64,000 nucleotides of DNA from Mesodorylaimus sp. YZB2_4 (lineage: Eukaryota; Nematoda; Enoplea; Dorylaimida; Dorylaimidae). The notes below the pieces were generated by a model, which worked only from the letters and a program-made list of their open reading frames with translations, was not told where the DNA came from and made no database searches. Made by a program: the position numbers and the translations under genes. How positions within the stretch are numbered: the first letter of the stretch is position 1; each line of letters starts with the position of its first letter. Of this stretch, positions 20,741 to 31,433 are shown piece after piece. The DNA is taken from the NCBI GenBank assembly GCA_030248295.1, contig JASANH010000882.1, positions 124,001-188,000 of the forward strand, read 5' to 3'.

Positions 20741-22590
20741 TTATCGAGTATGGCTCATCGTAGTCTGCGCACATTCGGTGAGTTTGGTTGTGAGTCCTCA
20801 TACTAAAACCTGAAGCCCCTGAGAACCCAAGCCCATAGATATGTGGTTAGACTAGCGACATCGGGATTGTCGTTACACGAGTACAGAGCCTGGTTTATAT
20901 GCCATATCAAAATAGGTACACAAATACAGCGTAACTACATAGTTCTCTGCATTATATTTTACAGAAGAATACTGTATCTTCACCTACTTTGCGTCATTAA
21001 GTTGCCCATTGTTTGTTCACTGACGTTTCGTTTTTTGGGTTTTTTGTCGTCCGTAGGTACAGTCCTGAGCGCGCATTTGCAGCTTATGAGCTTGCAGTAA
21101 AATTATGACTGGCTTAATTTTCTCCATTGAACGAAAATAGCGTCGACGTGGACACCCGAGTTTATTCGATCAAACGCGTCAAGACAGAGATTTTCTACAA
21201 GCATACAGTATGTTAGAGAAGAAAGTCATGAAAGCGACGCCAGCGATGCAACAGTGCCTATTAGCAGGAGAAGTTGGGGTTGGAGCAGATTAATTTTAGA
21301 GCATACTGGAGATCGACTCGGACAAAAAATGTGTATGGGTTTTCACGAAATTTGCACTCTCGTTGTTGCATAAAGCACTGTATAAGAGAGTATAGAGTGA
21401 AGTCCAATTCGTTGTTGCAGGGCTAAGTCAATTATAAAGTCCAATTTTGCGGGGTGAAGCCTCCTGTAAATATTGTAGTGCAAGGTAGGGACTGGACAAA
21501 TACGGAGATGTCTACCACGTTTTTGTAAAATGTCCACGAATTTATTGGGCACATAACCTGAAAATTTTGCTAACATCTACTGTATTTACTGCGCAAAATA
21601 AAAAATCTCGGTCTAGTATCAAATCATTTTCAGTAACAGTGATCACAGGCAGTAACGTTACACACATACAATGCATCTCTATATCAGCCTTATAAAATTT
21701 TTCCTGGCAAAAATATAAACTTTTACTCTAGCTTCCGCTCTAAACCATTCTTTGATGTGTTTGATATTTTAGCTCTTTTCTCGCGCCACTGCACACATAC
21801 TGTTACATAACGTGACTCATATGCGATATGGTGGCGACCGAAGTCACGAGATGTGGTTATCAAGTTCTCTCCTTGCCCTCGAGACCTGCTGTTGCTATCG
21901 CACTGCACCCTTGCCCGAACATTCAGAATTGCACAAATTTGGCACACTCTCGCAGCCTTTCAAGCTAGTAGATTCTTACTGTCCGGGGCAAGATGAGCGC
22001 AGTGAATTCGTTGCTGAAGTTCAGGGCAGGCCATCTCACACGTTTACTACCAAAGTATAATCTAGATCAATACTCATGCGGGAACTTCAAGTAGAATTTG
22101 TTTTGTGATGTGTTAGTCAGAAACCGAGGAAAAACATAGTAAGCAAAGGCTAAAGATTGTTTAGACTGTCATTCTTCAGTGTTCAAAGGTCAGTTGTGGT
22201 GGAAAAAGAATTGTAGGCAGTTTCTCGCATTCCGCTAGGCAAAATGCAAACTGGGGCCATCGAAAAAACTCTGCCTACCTGCGCTGATATGAAATAGCCT
22301 TCTCATATATCCATTGTCTCCTGAGTCTGGTGGGACGGTGAGCGATTGGGATACCCTATACGATACCTATCTGGTGGTGTTTGAAAGACGCGCGGGAGAA
22401 GCGGAAAACTGGGTTTTTGTTTTCTGCATAAATTTTTGTGCCACTCTCATAATAGCTCTCTAGCCGACTGGATCAAAGAGGTGTTCCATGAAAGATATAA
22501 TTCGGCAGACATGCACTTATCGTCTTCCAAAACCTTTATCGCTGTTTGTCTCTTTCTCTTTCTTTTTTTCTCCATCATTTTTCGCGATAA
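20741..22590. other. Intergenic, no gene recognised
   Basis: AT-rich sequence with scattered TACTGTA/TACAGTA motifs. Nothing else is supported. Confidence 0.45.
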
Positions 22591-22617
22591 TTTTTCACAA
22601 ACGACCTACCAGCCCTA

Positions 22618-25577
22618 ATGACATACAAGGGAAAAATGAACTCTTCTTTGGAATGGCCAAAGGCAACTGATGAAACTGGACAGAACGACTTTGATCCTGA
22701 TCGTGAGTATGATCAACTGGCGTGTAAGTTTGCTCGGCTCGATCCTTTCGATCCATCAATCCAGAAATATGTGACCCATCCAAGGGAAATCAGCTGCAGT
22801 CGCGTCTATGAATACGATTTGACATATATGGACTGGGATGGATATATCAGGATGAACTTGTCAGAAGTGGAACGTGCACAACGAGACAATTCGACTGACG
22901 TCGTCTGCACGTGTCGAACAATCGATCGACCTCTGGGATCAGCTGAAACCGACTTTGTAATCAGGTATGGGCTGGAGGAGCGTCTAGAACCCGATTATCC
23001 ATTGCGAATGCTGGGAGATGCGGTCGATGTTCAATGTACAAACGGGTCAAATGGGAACAGAATTTACTGGAATATTCATGCACACCCCACAACGTGCGGG
23101 AAAAGGACTTTCCTAGACTTGAGTAAAACTTCAGAGGATCAATTATCCGTGTTTATGATCCTCATTGACAGCATTTCATTATCTGCATTGAAACGAAATT
23201 TGCCAGCGACGTATAAATATTTAAGCGAGGATATGCAATTTTTTGTGTTCAATGGTTACAATAAGGTGGGCGATAATAGCAGGCCTAATTTATTCCCTAT
23301 TCTAACGGGAAAAAGACTTCAGAATGAACAGGTAAGTTTTTGCTCTAACATTTGTGGATGACCAAATTAGAGCTGACAGGACTAAACATGTAAGCACTTG
23401 CTCTTTAGGTTGTTTTTCTACGCTCTATCTAACAATGGGCCTTTCTTCAACAGTACCTCAATATTTTTGTGCCACTGGAGGTGTCTGACTAATGAGAAAC
23501 ATGCCCGCAGAAATTTGAAAAATGTTTGCTACTTTCCAAAACTAGCGTTGATACAGTTAACTGAAACTGAAACTGATTTTATCAGTTAACTGAATCTTTT
23601 TTACTAGTTAACTGTAAATTAAACTGAAATGAATCCTTTTTTCCAAAACTGTATCAATGAATCAAAACTGATCAAAATATTTGGCCTAATCTCCAACAGA
23701 TTTCACGGCTAAATGATATAAATTATTTTAAACCCCAAGCAGAATTAAAAATGTTAAAGCAGTTCTCCTATTTTTTTCCAATCAAAATCAAAATTCAAAT
23801 GAAGATCTGAATTTCCAGTCACGAAAGGCACAGCCCCCCCCCGTGAGGCCTTCCTGCAGATATGACAAGTTTAAGGTATGCATGTATTTTGTGTTGGACC
23901 AGGGCTATACAGTATATGACTCTGAGCAGCTGCTATTTCTGCACGGTTTTTTCCGCTCACACACACACACATGCTGTAACCAAAATCCACACACACACAC
24001 ACACACAGAGCACTGTGCAAAGGCGCCAGACTCTCACGCAAGGTTTTTGCAAAGGGAGGATCTGGCTGGATTTTTCACTGGTTGGAATAGAAAACAGGAT
24101 CTGCTAAATCTTATATAAAATGTTGTGACATGCTAACAGCGAGCGATTGCGCTCACCTGAAAAAATTATCTTTTAAGGCCGATATGCCAAATGAAATTGA
24201 AAATGTAGATGCTTTTTTGGACAATGGCCCGAAACTCATATGGCAAGAATATGCAGAACTCAATTATTCTGTTGTCATGAACGAAGATTTTTCACAATAT
24301 GGAGTGTTTCACTATGGTTCAAAAGGATATCGGAGGAAACCAGCCGACTTCTATTACCACAATCTCTGGGTGGCCATCGACGCGATGGCCGGTGCATCAG
24401 AATCTTCGACATATTTTTCGGTAATTCCTTGAAGGCGCAATTTCAACTCGATTTAACTAAACGACACATTGCATTATTTAAAACTAAATTACAGTTTATT
24501 TATTCCTTTTTTGCTGAACTTAGTCACGATGCCGAATCTGACATTGAAAGAATCGACAATCGATTTCTATCATTTTTTCGTTCTTTGCATGAAGAAATTT
24601 CAGAATCCATAAACCGATCAGTGATTATTTTTATGGCTGATCATGGCCATCGATTTAGTCGCGTACGTGAAACACTCGTGGGTCTTATTGAAGAAAGGCA
24701 ACCCATGTTTTTGATTCGATTTCCTCATTGGTTTTATAAAAAATATCCAGAAATCAAAAGAAATTTACAAATCAACACCATGCGGCTCACTTCGCCATTT
24801 GATGTCCATGAAACATTGAAGGATATTTTGAAAAGAAACTACAAAGGTGAACAACGAACGTGGGACACCCGAGGACTCAGTGTTCTCTACCCAGTACCCG
24901 TCAATCGTACCTGCGCCTTGGCTGGAATACCGGAACATTTTTGCACATGCGTCAGCCACGACAGTTTCGACATCGCAAATGACTTGACTGTGTCAGCTGC
25001 ACAATTTTTGACTGGCTTTCTAAACGACATTGTCTCCAATTCGTCTTCATGGACGAAAAATGGCACAATGTGTCAAGCCTGGACTTTCAAAAATGTCACC
25101 CGCGCTGAACGAGTCAGTGTGTCGAACAAAGTGAAAGCTTATGTGATTAATTTTAAAGGGCTAGATCCAAAAGAAAGCAATTCAAAACAAGTGCAAAATG
25201 AACAAGAAGTGAGCCAAAACTTGAAAGCGGGCGAAAAGCTTCGTGTTGTCGTGCGAATGGAGCCGAAAGACGCGTTATTTGAGTCGGAAATGGTGTACAG
25301 CGGGGAAAAGGCGGATTGGGCGGTTGCAAAACAAATTATGCGTTTGGATGCGTATGCTAATCAGTCGTGGTGTGCAGAACATGCAAAAACAATATTTCCT
25401 GCTAATTTCATGTTCATTTACAATCACATTTGTTTCCTGAATGTGACAAGGAAAGTCTTGGGACTTGGCTGGAGAACCCTGATATTCAGTCCGAGCCCGA
25501 ACCACAAAAAATTTGCACCAATAATAGTCCCCTCGACCACCATTCACGTTAGCATTGCGAAGCGGTTTGTAAGCTGA
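22618..25577 (+). CDS. DUF229 family protein (alkaline phosphatase/sulfatase fold)
   Basis: Three exons: 22618-23331, 24178-24420 and 24495-25577, all joined in phase 0, giving about 679 residues. The product matches the DUF229 family of ecdysozoan secreted or membrane proteins related to sulfatases and alkaline phosphatases. Visible landmarks are LIDSIS (position of the metal-binding Asp and nucleophile), RPNLFPILTG, FAELSHD and ADHGHRF (Asp-His metal ligands). Many NxS/T sequons and cysteines fit an extracellular location. The 5' end is uncertain. The ATG at 22618 overlaps the stop of a short frame carrying a good membrane anchor (22512-22617, another frame), and the DUF229 frame is closed upstream by a stop at 22588. 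A missed first exon (a CCAG acceptor lies at 22609-22612) or a frameshift may separate the anchor from the body. The substrate is unknown. Confidence 0.75.
23536..23680 (-). repeat. Dispersed repeat in DUF229 intron 1
   Basis: Contains GCGTTGATACAGTTAACTG followed by repeated GAAACT. It matches 15960-16110 in reverse complement. The type of element is not clear. Confidence 0.5.
23959..24007 (+). repeat. CA microsatellite in DUF229 intron 1
   Basis: Two runs of (CA)n separated by about 20 bp. Confidence 0.85.
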
Positions 25578-26362
25578 ACCTATTGTGAAGACTAGATGCA
25601 TACTCTTGGGTGGGTTAATATCTATTTATATATTTAGCCAGTAAAACACGTCTCCGATTGCAAAAATTATGCAAGTAGTCTATTTTATTTGAATTGATTA
25701 AATCTTGATAAAGACTAGCAGACAGACTTTAGTCGCTTTTAGATCTACCAAGGTATTTTTCAAATAATTAGACTACTATAGTCGGAAATACGAAGGAATG
25801 CTGTTTTGGAAGGTGTACTACGGATAACTTGACATGAAAATTCGGGTGCGTATAATTAAATGCTTCCATCATTTTTCACACAGTCACCTTTACAGTACAG
25901 TCACACATGTTCTGAGGATTTGTGCGTGGTTTTTATCTCAAGGAACTTCAAGAAAGCCCGACTTTCGGGTCGGGTTCAACCAAGCCTGATCCGGTGTCTA
26001 CTTGTGAGCGCGGCACGCTAGACCAGGAGTCTTGCAACTGAAGGTCTGAGGACACTCTGTTTCTGCGCTGTCGCATCTCGCATACTAACGACTTGGGGAG
26101 AACAGTGCAGCACCCATTTAACCCAAGACGTTTTGGCAGCACTCGCAGCAAATTGATTGCAGACACAGGAAAATGAGCTGGTGATAGTTAGAATAAGTCA
26201 AAACGCGCTAGAACACTTTAGCCGAAAATGTATAGCTTGCAGATCCCGGAGTACTTCATCCAGCTCAGTCTCCAACGTACTGCCTACCCTTGCACGTGCC
26301 GCATTGCGGAAGGAGATTATCTGGTGCGACCCTGAAGTTGATATCATGCGGCATAAATATTG
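25578..26362. other. Intergenic between DUF229 and ELOVL genes
   Basis: No gene seen. The two genes converge here. A GCCCGACTTTCGGGTCGGG hairpin-like segment is at 25956-25974. Confidence 0.45.
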
Positions 26363-26368
26363 TTTATT
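26363..26368 (-). terminator. Polyadenylation signal of the ELOVL gene
   Basis: AATAAA on the minus strand about 155 bp beyond the stop codon. Confidence 0.5.
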
Positions 26369-26520
26369 ACCACTTAAAAAATAAAATGGTGCGGTAAATC
26401 ATATCTCAGCTCTTTAAAAAAGGCATCTATATAGTACAAAGTACAGTACCAACGAAGGAGTGGTATACGCATATGAATTTCTGAAAAAACAATAGCCTAA
26501 ATAGTGTTCTGACGCCTATC

Positions 26521-27624
26521 CTATGTCCTTTTCTTGGCCAAAAGATCACTGACGATAGGATGTTTCTCCGAAAGAAAACGGCCACCTCGGAATTCCTTCT
26601 CCTTGTCGTATACTGCATTTTCATCACCATCACTTTTCTGTTTCTTCTGCTTCTCACTTGTAAACAACTCCATTTCCTTAGCGCATGGCCAAGCTAAAAT
26701 GATTGTTTGTGCAGCCGATGGTTTTATATAGGCTAAATAGAAGTATCGAGCGAAAAGGAACAAGTAAGTAGAGTATATGGCAATAGCTAAATATAGGTTG
26801 TCCCAGGTATGATGGCACGTGCCACCTGAAGATTTGACAGTGAATATGGTATAGCCTAGCACACACCCAGCCACCATTTGGGATAGTTGCAGTGCAGTGA
26901 TGAACATGGATATCCATCGGGGGCACCCATAGCCCAGTGACCGCCACCCAAAGTACGTGTACATGACCGAGTGTACACCATAGTTCATGATGGCGAACCA
27001 ACGACCAGCCGCGGTCAGCGTATGCATGCCGTGCCATGTAAACACCAGCACGCTGGCGTGATGATACCAATGGAGAAAATTAACTGGACGTTTTCTCAGG
27101 ATTAGGAAAAGAGTATCAATCAATTCCACATATTTCGACCACCCAAATAATTTGATCCAGTGCACAACAATTTGATCCTCACAAAAAGAAGATACGCATA
27201 CGCTGTGGACGAAACTATGTCTGACGATAGATCGATAGAATTCTCCAAACATGCGCCCAAAACCAAGCATACTGAATAGTGCCAGTGCAAAGTTGAATAG
27301 AGCTAACGGTGTGCGCAAACTGAACCCACTTTGTCGATGGGCCATGACCTTTTGTAGAATGAATATGCCGATAAGGTAAATGATCGCTGTCCAGTAGGCC
27401 ATCGATTTGGCGTGACTGCGGTACCAAACATAGTGCTCCAAACGGTTCCAGTTGGTCTCGAATGGTAGGACGATGGAATAGTTGGATAGGAAGTCAGTTT
27501 TATTGTACCATTCTGCTGGGGGCATGTCCTAAAATGGTGATTCATGATTGGTGATTTCAAGGCATGGCAAAGGAAAAACACTTACAGGATCAACTTGCAA
27601 GTCGTGAACTTGTATGTCGGCCAT
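26521..27624 (-). CDS. Very-long-chain fatty acid elongase, ELOVL3/6 type
   Basis: Two exons on the minus strand: 27624-27586 (13 codons) and 27528-26521, split by a 57-bp intron with a CCT/GTAAGT donor and a TTTTAG acceptor. The product is 348 residues. It is an integral ER membrane enzyme that condenses malonyl-CoA with a fatty acyl-CoA in the first step of elongation. The family signature is complete: a KYVELIDTLFLILRK-type segment, the catalytic HWYHH box at about 166-170, and the AGRWFAIMNYGVHSVMY region typical of the ELOVL3/6 branch. Several hydrophobic spans fit a multi-pass protein. The C-terminus has about 60 extra residues, rich in Lys, Asp and Glu, compared with the usual 265-280 residue length; it ends DLLAKKRT with Lys residues near the end that could serve ER retention. 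The upstream ATG was preferred because the short exon joins in frame. Confidence 0.9.
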
Positions 27625-28739
27625 ATTTTACAGTATACTGCCTGAAAAGTACGGGAAATATTGACCACACTTTGCTAGAGACGAAGACTTTTGCAGAGGC
27701 TCAGCGCGGCTCGGATTTTGTCTTCGTGTTCCTTGAGTACAGAATGTTCGAGTAAGATTGAGCTACAACAAACCAGCTGTTCATAACGCGGGAAAATTTT
27801 AAAGATCAAATGTAGGCTCTGGTAAAGGCAGAAAATCTCTTGAAATACATGTAGTATCCTTTTGTATATACTAAAATTAATAGAGACAAAGCCTCATCGT
27901 CAGTTTCCAAGTATTTTATGATCAAGCCAGAATGGCAAAGAATATACATATAACCTGTGCTGCAGGACACGTTGTCAGGGTGAAAACTCATTGGTTTTTT
28001 AAAAGATCCCTGTGGGTCATTTGGCCCATTTGGTCCTTTTACTGTAGTAACGACCAGGGGAGAGGAAGGAGGAGGAAAGGGGGCTGCTACCTCCATGTAT
28101 CTAAGTTTTTGGAAAGACCTTTGTAGGAGCTGTGAAATACTTTGCCAGACCAACCAAAAATCTGAGTGATGGGTGATGGGGGACTAGCATGATTACAACA
28201 AACTGACAATTAGCAATTCGCATAAGCCCCAAAGTATTATAATTTATTTTATTTTTTTGCCGAAGCCAGGTTTTTTGCCTGTAGCCGGCCAGCCGTCAAA
28301 CCTTATAAGCTCTGCTGGGCGTGGACAAGCACACACATCAGCGTGCCTCTGCGTGTCTCCACTAGGAGCACCTCCACGCAAGGGCATCCTGGACTAGACA
28401 GCGACTTCCTCAGACGATGGCCCGAAAGTAATGGCGCCGTCCGTCTGCTATCAGTCAGGTTTTGGTGGACACAATATGCTCCAAGCTAAACTTCCTAAGC
28501 CTAGGGCGAGTCTAGGGGTGTACATAGTGTACATTGTGCGAGCCATGGACATGAGTAGTTTCCATCCATCATTGAACACACGTTACCAATAAGTTTACAT
28601 AAGTTGCCCGATTGAGGGATCCAAATTTCATAAAAGAAAACCATTTTAATTTTCATTTAAAAGTTTTATAGTAGGGTCAGAATGTCATTCCTATTGTACT
28701 AACTACAAAGCGGTTCTTGCAAGCTAGAAGTCAGCTGGG
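27625..28739. other. Intergenic, no gene recognised
   Basis: Presumably includes the ELOVL promoter. A TTTTCAG sequence just upstream of the start (about 27637-27643, minus strand) could be a splice or trans-splice acceptor for a 5' UTR exon. Nothing else is supported. Confidence 0.4.
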
Positions 28740-29117
28740 TTAAACAAATAGAAAAGACTGTCGCCTGCAATAGGTCTTTAACATTTTTAAAGTGCACGAA
28801 TCCTTTTTCCGTTTGAAGACAGGATTCAGATCGTCGCGTAGGAACGCATCCGCTATTTCAAATATACTGTAGACGGGAAAACGGTGCTTCGCAACCAGTG
28901 TTAATTGAAAATTGACTCCATGTTGCATTTTATGCAGAACTGGCCTCAAACAGGCGGATGACGAATATGTCTGTTTGTCGACTGCTTTAAATCGGTACAG
29001 GATACAAGGCGTGAGAGGAGAGGCAATTTGTCGTGTCCGGTCTAACATTGGCATGTCTATCGGAGACAACAATGAGAAAAAGGATACAACATAAAAACAT
29101 GTATGAATAACTGACAT
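28740..29117 (-). CDS. Possible small secreted protein
   Basis: A single open frame of 125 residues on the minus strand. Residues 5-20 are hydrophobic and could be a signal peptide. The rest holds four cysteines near 38, 57, 107 and 116 and many basic residues. No family is recognised, and no clear TATA, initiator or AATAAA was found. The length and signal-like start are the only support; a chance frame in AT-rich DNA is possible. Confidence 0.3.
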   Translation of the reverse strand: MSVIHTCFYVVSFFSLLSPIDMPMLDRTRQIASPLTPCILYRFKAVDKQTYSSSACLRPVLHKMQHGVNFQLTLVAKHRFPVYSIFEIADAFLRDDLNPVFKRKKDSCTLKMLKTYCRRQSFLFV

Positions 29118-29352
29118 TTTAATGAAAGTTGTTCGCTGTAATTCTTGGTGGAAAAAGGAGACAATGCGCCATAGAGGTCACCCTTGATATTCCAACTTGG
29201 TATTTTTCATGAAATATTGAGCACACAAATTGTCTTGGCCGAACCAGTCTCATATTTTTTTGGCTATGAGTTTCTATACAGTAAATGGTGGTTTTACTGT
29301 AGATTTTAGAATTCATATGACCTCGTAACAGGCACCGCCTTGACTCTGTATG

Positions 29353-29978
29353 CACTCGACTCCACGTAATTGCATATCGTTTTAATCGCATGAATTGGTT
29401 AATTGCATAATATTTCCAAGTCCCGATTTATTTCCTATACTTTCTGTGTCATGAAACATCGGATAACTGCATATCGGATATATCGCTTAATTTCGTAGCG
29501 CACCACTTTTTTAAAATTAGCGTAGCTGTAACTGTTTATGAAATATTCGAAAAAGCCGCCTGTGATCAGGCACATGATCGATTATGGGCAAATTATAAAA
29601 GCCGGATCTCTCTATTTTTTTTATTGAAGTAGTAGCCTTTGATTCACATGAATCACATGAATGCACTTCAGATAATAGCATAGCGTCCCCGCATACCGCG
29701 TGTGCAGAAAGACTTTTTGTTGGCCTCGAGCATGGGCTGCTAGGTTCAGCTTCGAGGCTTAGGGCCTGCATCAAACTGGACAGAAAGCTTGGATATCGGC
29801 TTCTTTTATGTTTCGCCAACCAAAGATTTTCGATTTTTGTTTTTGTCGTCGGTTAATCGCATATCTGCTGATGCATCACCCGTTTATGCAACTATCAGAA
29901 GTTTCGGATAATCGAATAAATCGGTTAATCGCATAAACTTGTCTGGTCCCGAGGCTATGCAATAAGCGGAGTCGACTG
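29353..29978. mobile_element. Pogo/Tigger-like non-autonomous DNA element
   Basis: The left end reads CACTCGACTCC and the right end, in reverse complement, CAGTCGACTCCGC; both continue into TTGCATA-type and CGATTAACCGAT-type sequence. The right end is flanked by TA, as expected for pogo-superfamily insertions, while the left flank is degraded. The element is about 630 bp and encodes no recognisable transposase. The ends resemble those of Tigger-like elements as I know them, so the class is an inference. Confidence 0.45.
29507..29642 (+). repeat. Dispersed repeat inside the pogo-like element
   Basis: About 135 bp including GAAATATTCGAAAAAGCCGC and GTGATCAGGCACAT recur at 32794-32934 in the same orientation with roughly 90% identity. 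The second copy lacks the flanking ends, so it may be a fragment of another copy of the element. Confidence 0.75.
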
Positions 29979-30763
29979 TAAGCCATACTCAGATCTCTCA
30001 ATATACAGTATAGGAAGGCATGGGCACCGTGATCATTCAAGGCTGCGCGCACAGCTCTCAAAATTTGAGGCAAAGCGCCGGCGTCAGAATTTCTGACAAG
30101 GCAAAATGAAAAATTAACAGGCCGTAAGAGTTTCATTAGGCAGGTAAAACTTCGACGAAGTAGTTTTCTGATTCGAAGAGGATCTCCGCTTCTTAAATCA
30201 ACGCATCGCATGTTCGCAGTCTCATTTTAAGTGGTTTCATAGGTTGGTATGTTTGCTTCAGAGATACAATAAAATAGTTTGCCATCTAGGCTTTAGGCAA
30301 GTTTTTAAAGTAGAAACTGTCGGTGCGTGGGCTGGTAAAACACGTATCTCTTCGCAAACGTGTTATTTCTTTTTGTTTGCACTCTCGCAGGCGCATATTC
30401 GAGTTATAGTATACATCCGCAATGCTCAAATAGATATCGGAGGATACAAAAGCCTGTGAGTGAAGGATGGCAACGAAAACATGTGATGTGAGCATGTGGT
30501 GTGATGTGACGAACATGTGTGTGGTGTGTTATTGAAAATCGATGACTGTTTGATATACCGCAGTAACTGCCAGGACTGCAGCTCACAATCAGGGAGTAGT
30601 ATCATGCTGCTGAACCTGGCATCACTCCGGGGCTACGACAAGGAGTCAAAAGTGTCCACGCCTATATATCAGTGCATAAAAGTACTTAAGTGTATAATGT
30701 TTTCAAAACATTTTAAAAAAGTAGGCCAGAAATCTTATTAGTGACCGCGTATAGCGAGTATAA

Positions 30764-31433
30764 ATCATTTCCAAAAAAGTCTGTTATCACAGACTCAAAA
30801 CTTTTAGACCAGCCAATGCACACAGTGAAACCAGGGCTTGGGATGGCTGGTCTATTCGGCCACTACTAAGCGCAACAATCGCTTAGGAAATACGAGTGTG
30901 TCTGAGCAGAAGCTGCTTTTTCTGCAGAATATCAACAGAACGACTGATCCTGGCAACGAGCAGAGGATCATGCAATCCTGTGCTCGTGGTCCACAAAGTG
31001 AGCTGGGAGTGTCTAATTCGCGGGCTATGCGTAGTAGCGCTTGCTCTTATTGTTAGTAGGAGTGTTCGACTAGCGGCAAAGGTAAATCATTTTTTGTCAT
31101 GTGTCTCTTCATCCTCGAGCGGTTCATCACTGATATGATAAACCATGAGCATGTTGCTCGTGTGAAACAGCACAGCTGCCTTTTGGGAGTCTGTCTGAAG
31201 AGCAGCAGTGCACGGAACACAAGCTTTTTGGATTTGACGCTGACATCCCAATGCATACATACGGTATATATGTGCGAGCGATTACGCGCTGCGCGCAGCG
31301 CCTAACATGTTGGGACACTTCCCTTTTTTCTCGTGGCCGAATAGAGCAGCCATCCCAAGCCCTTCCTCCCTTTGTATGCATTGGCTGGTCTAAAAGTTTT
31401 GAGTCTGTGATAACAGACTTTTTTGGAAATGAT
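30764..31433. mobile_element. Short DNA element with 100-bp terminal inverted repeats
   Basis: 30764-30863 and 31333-31433 are inverted copies with roughly 90% identity. Both contain AAGTCTGTTATCACAGACTC and TAGACCAGCCAATGCA. The 470-bp centre has no domain-bearing frame. This fits a MITE or foldback element. No obvious target-site duplication is seen. Confidence 0.7.
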
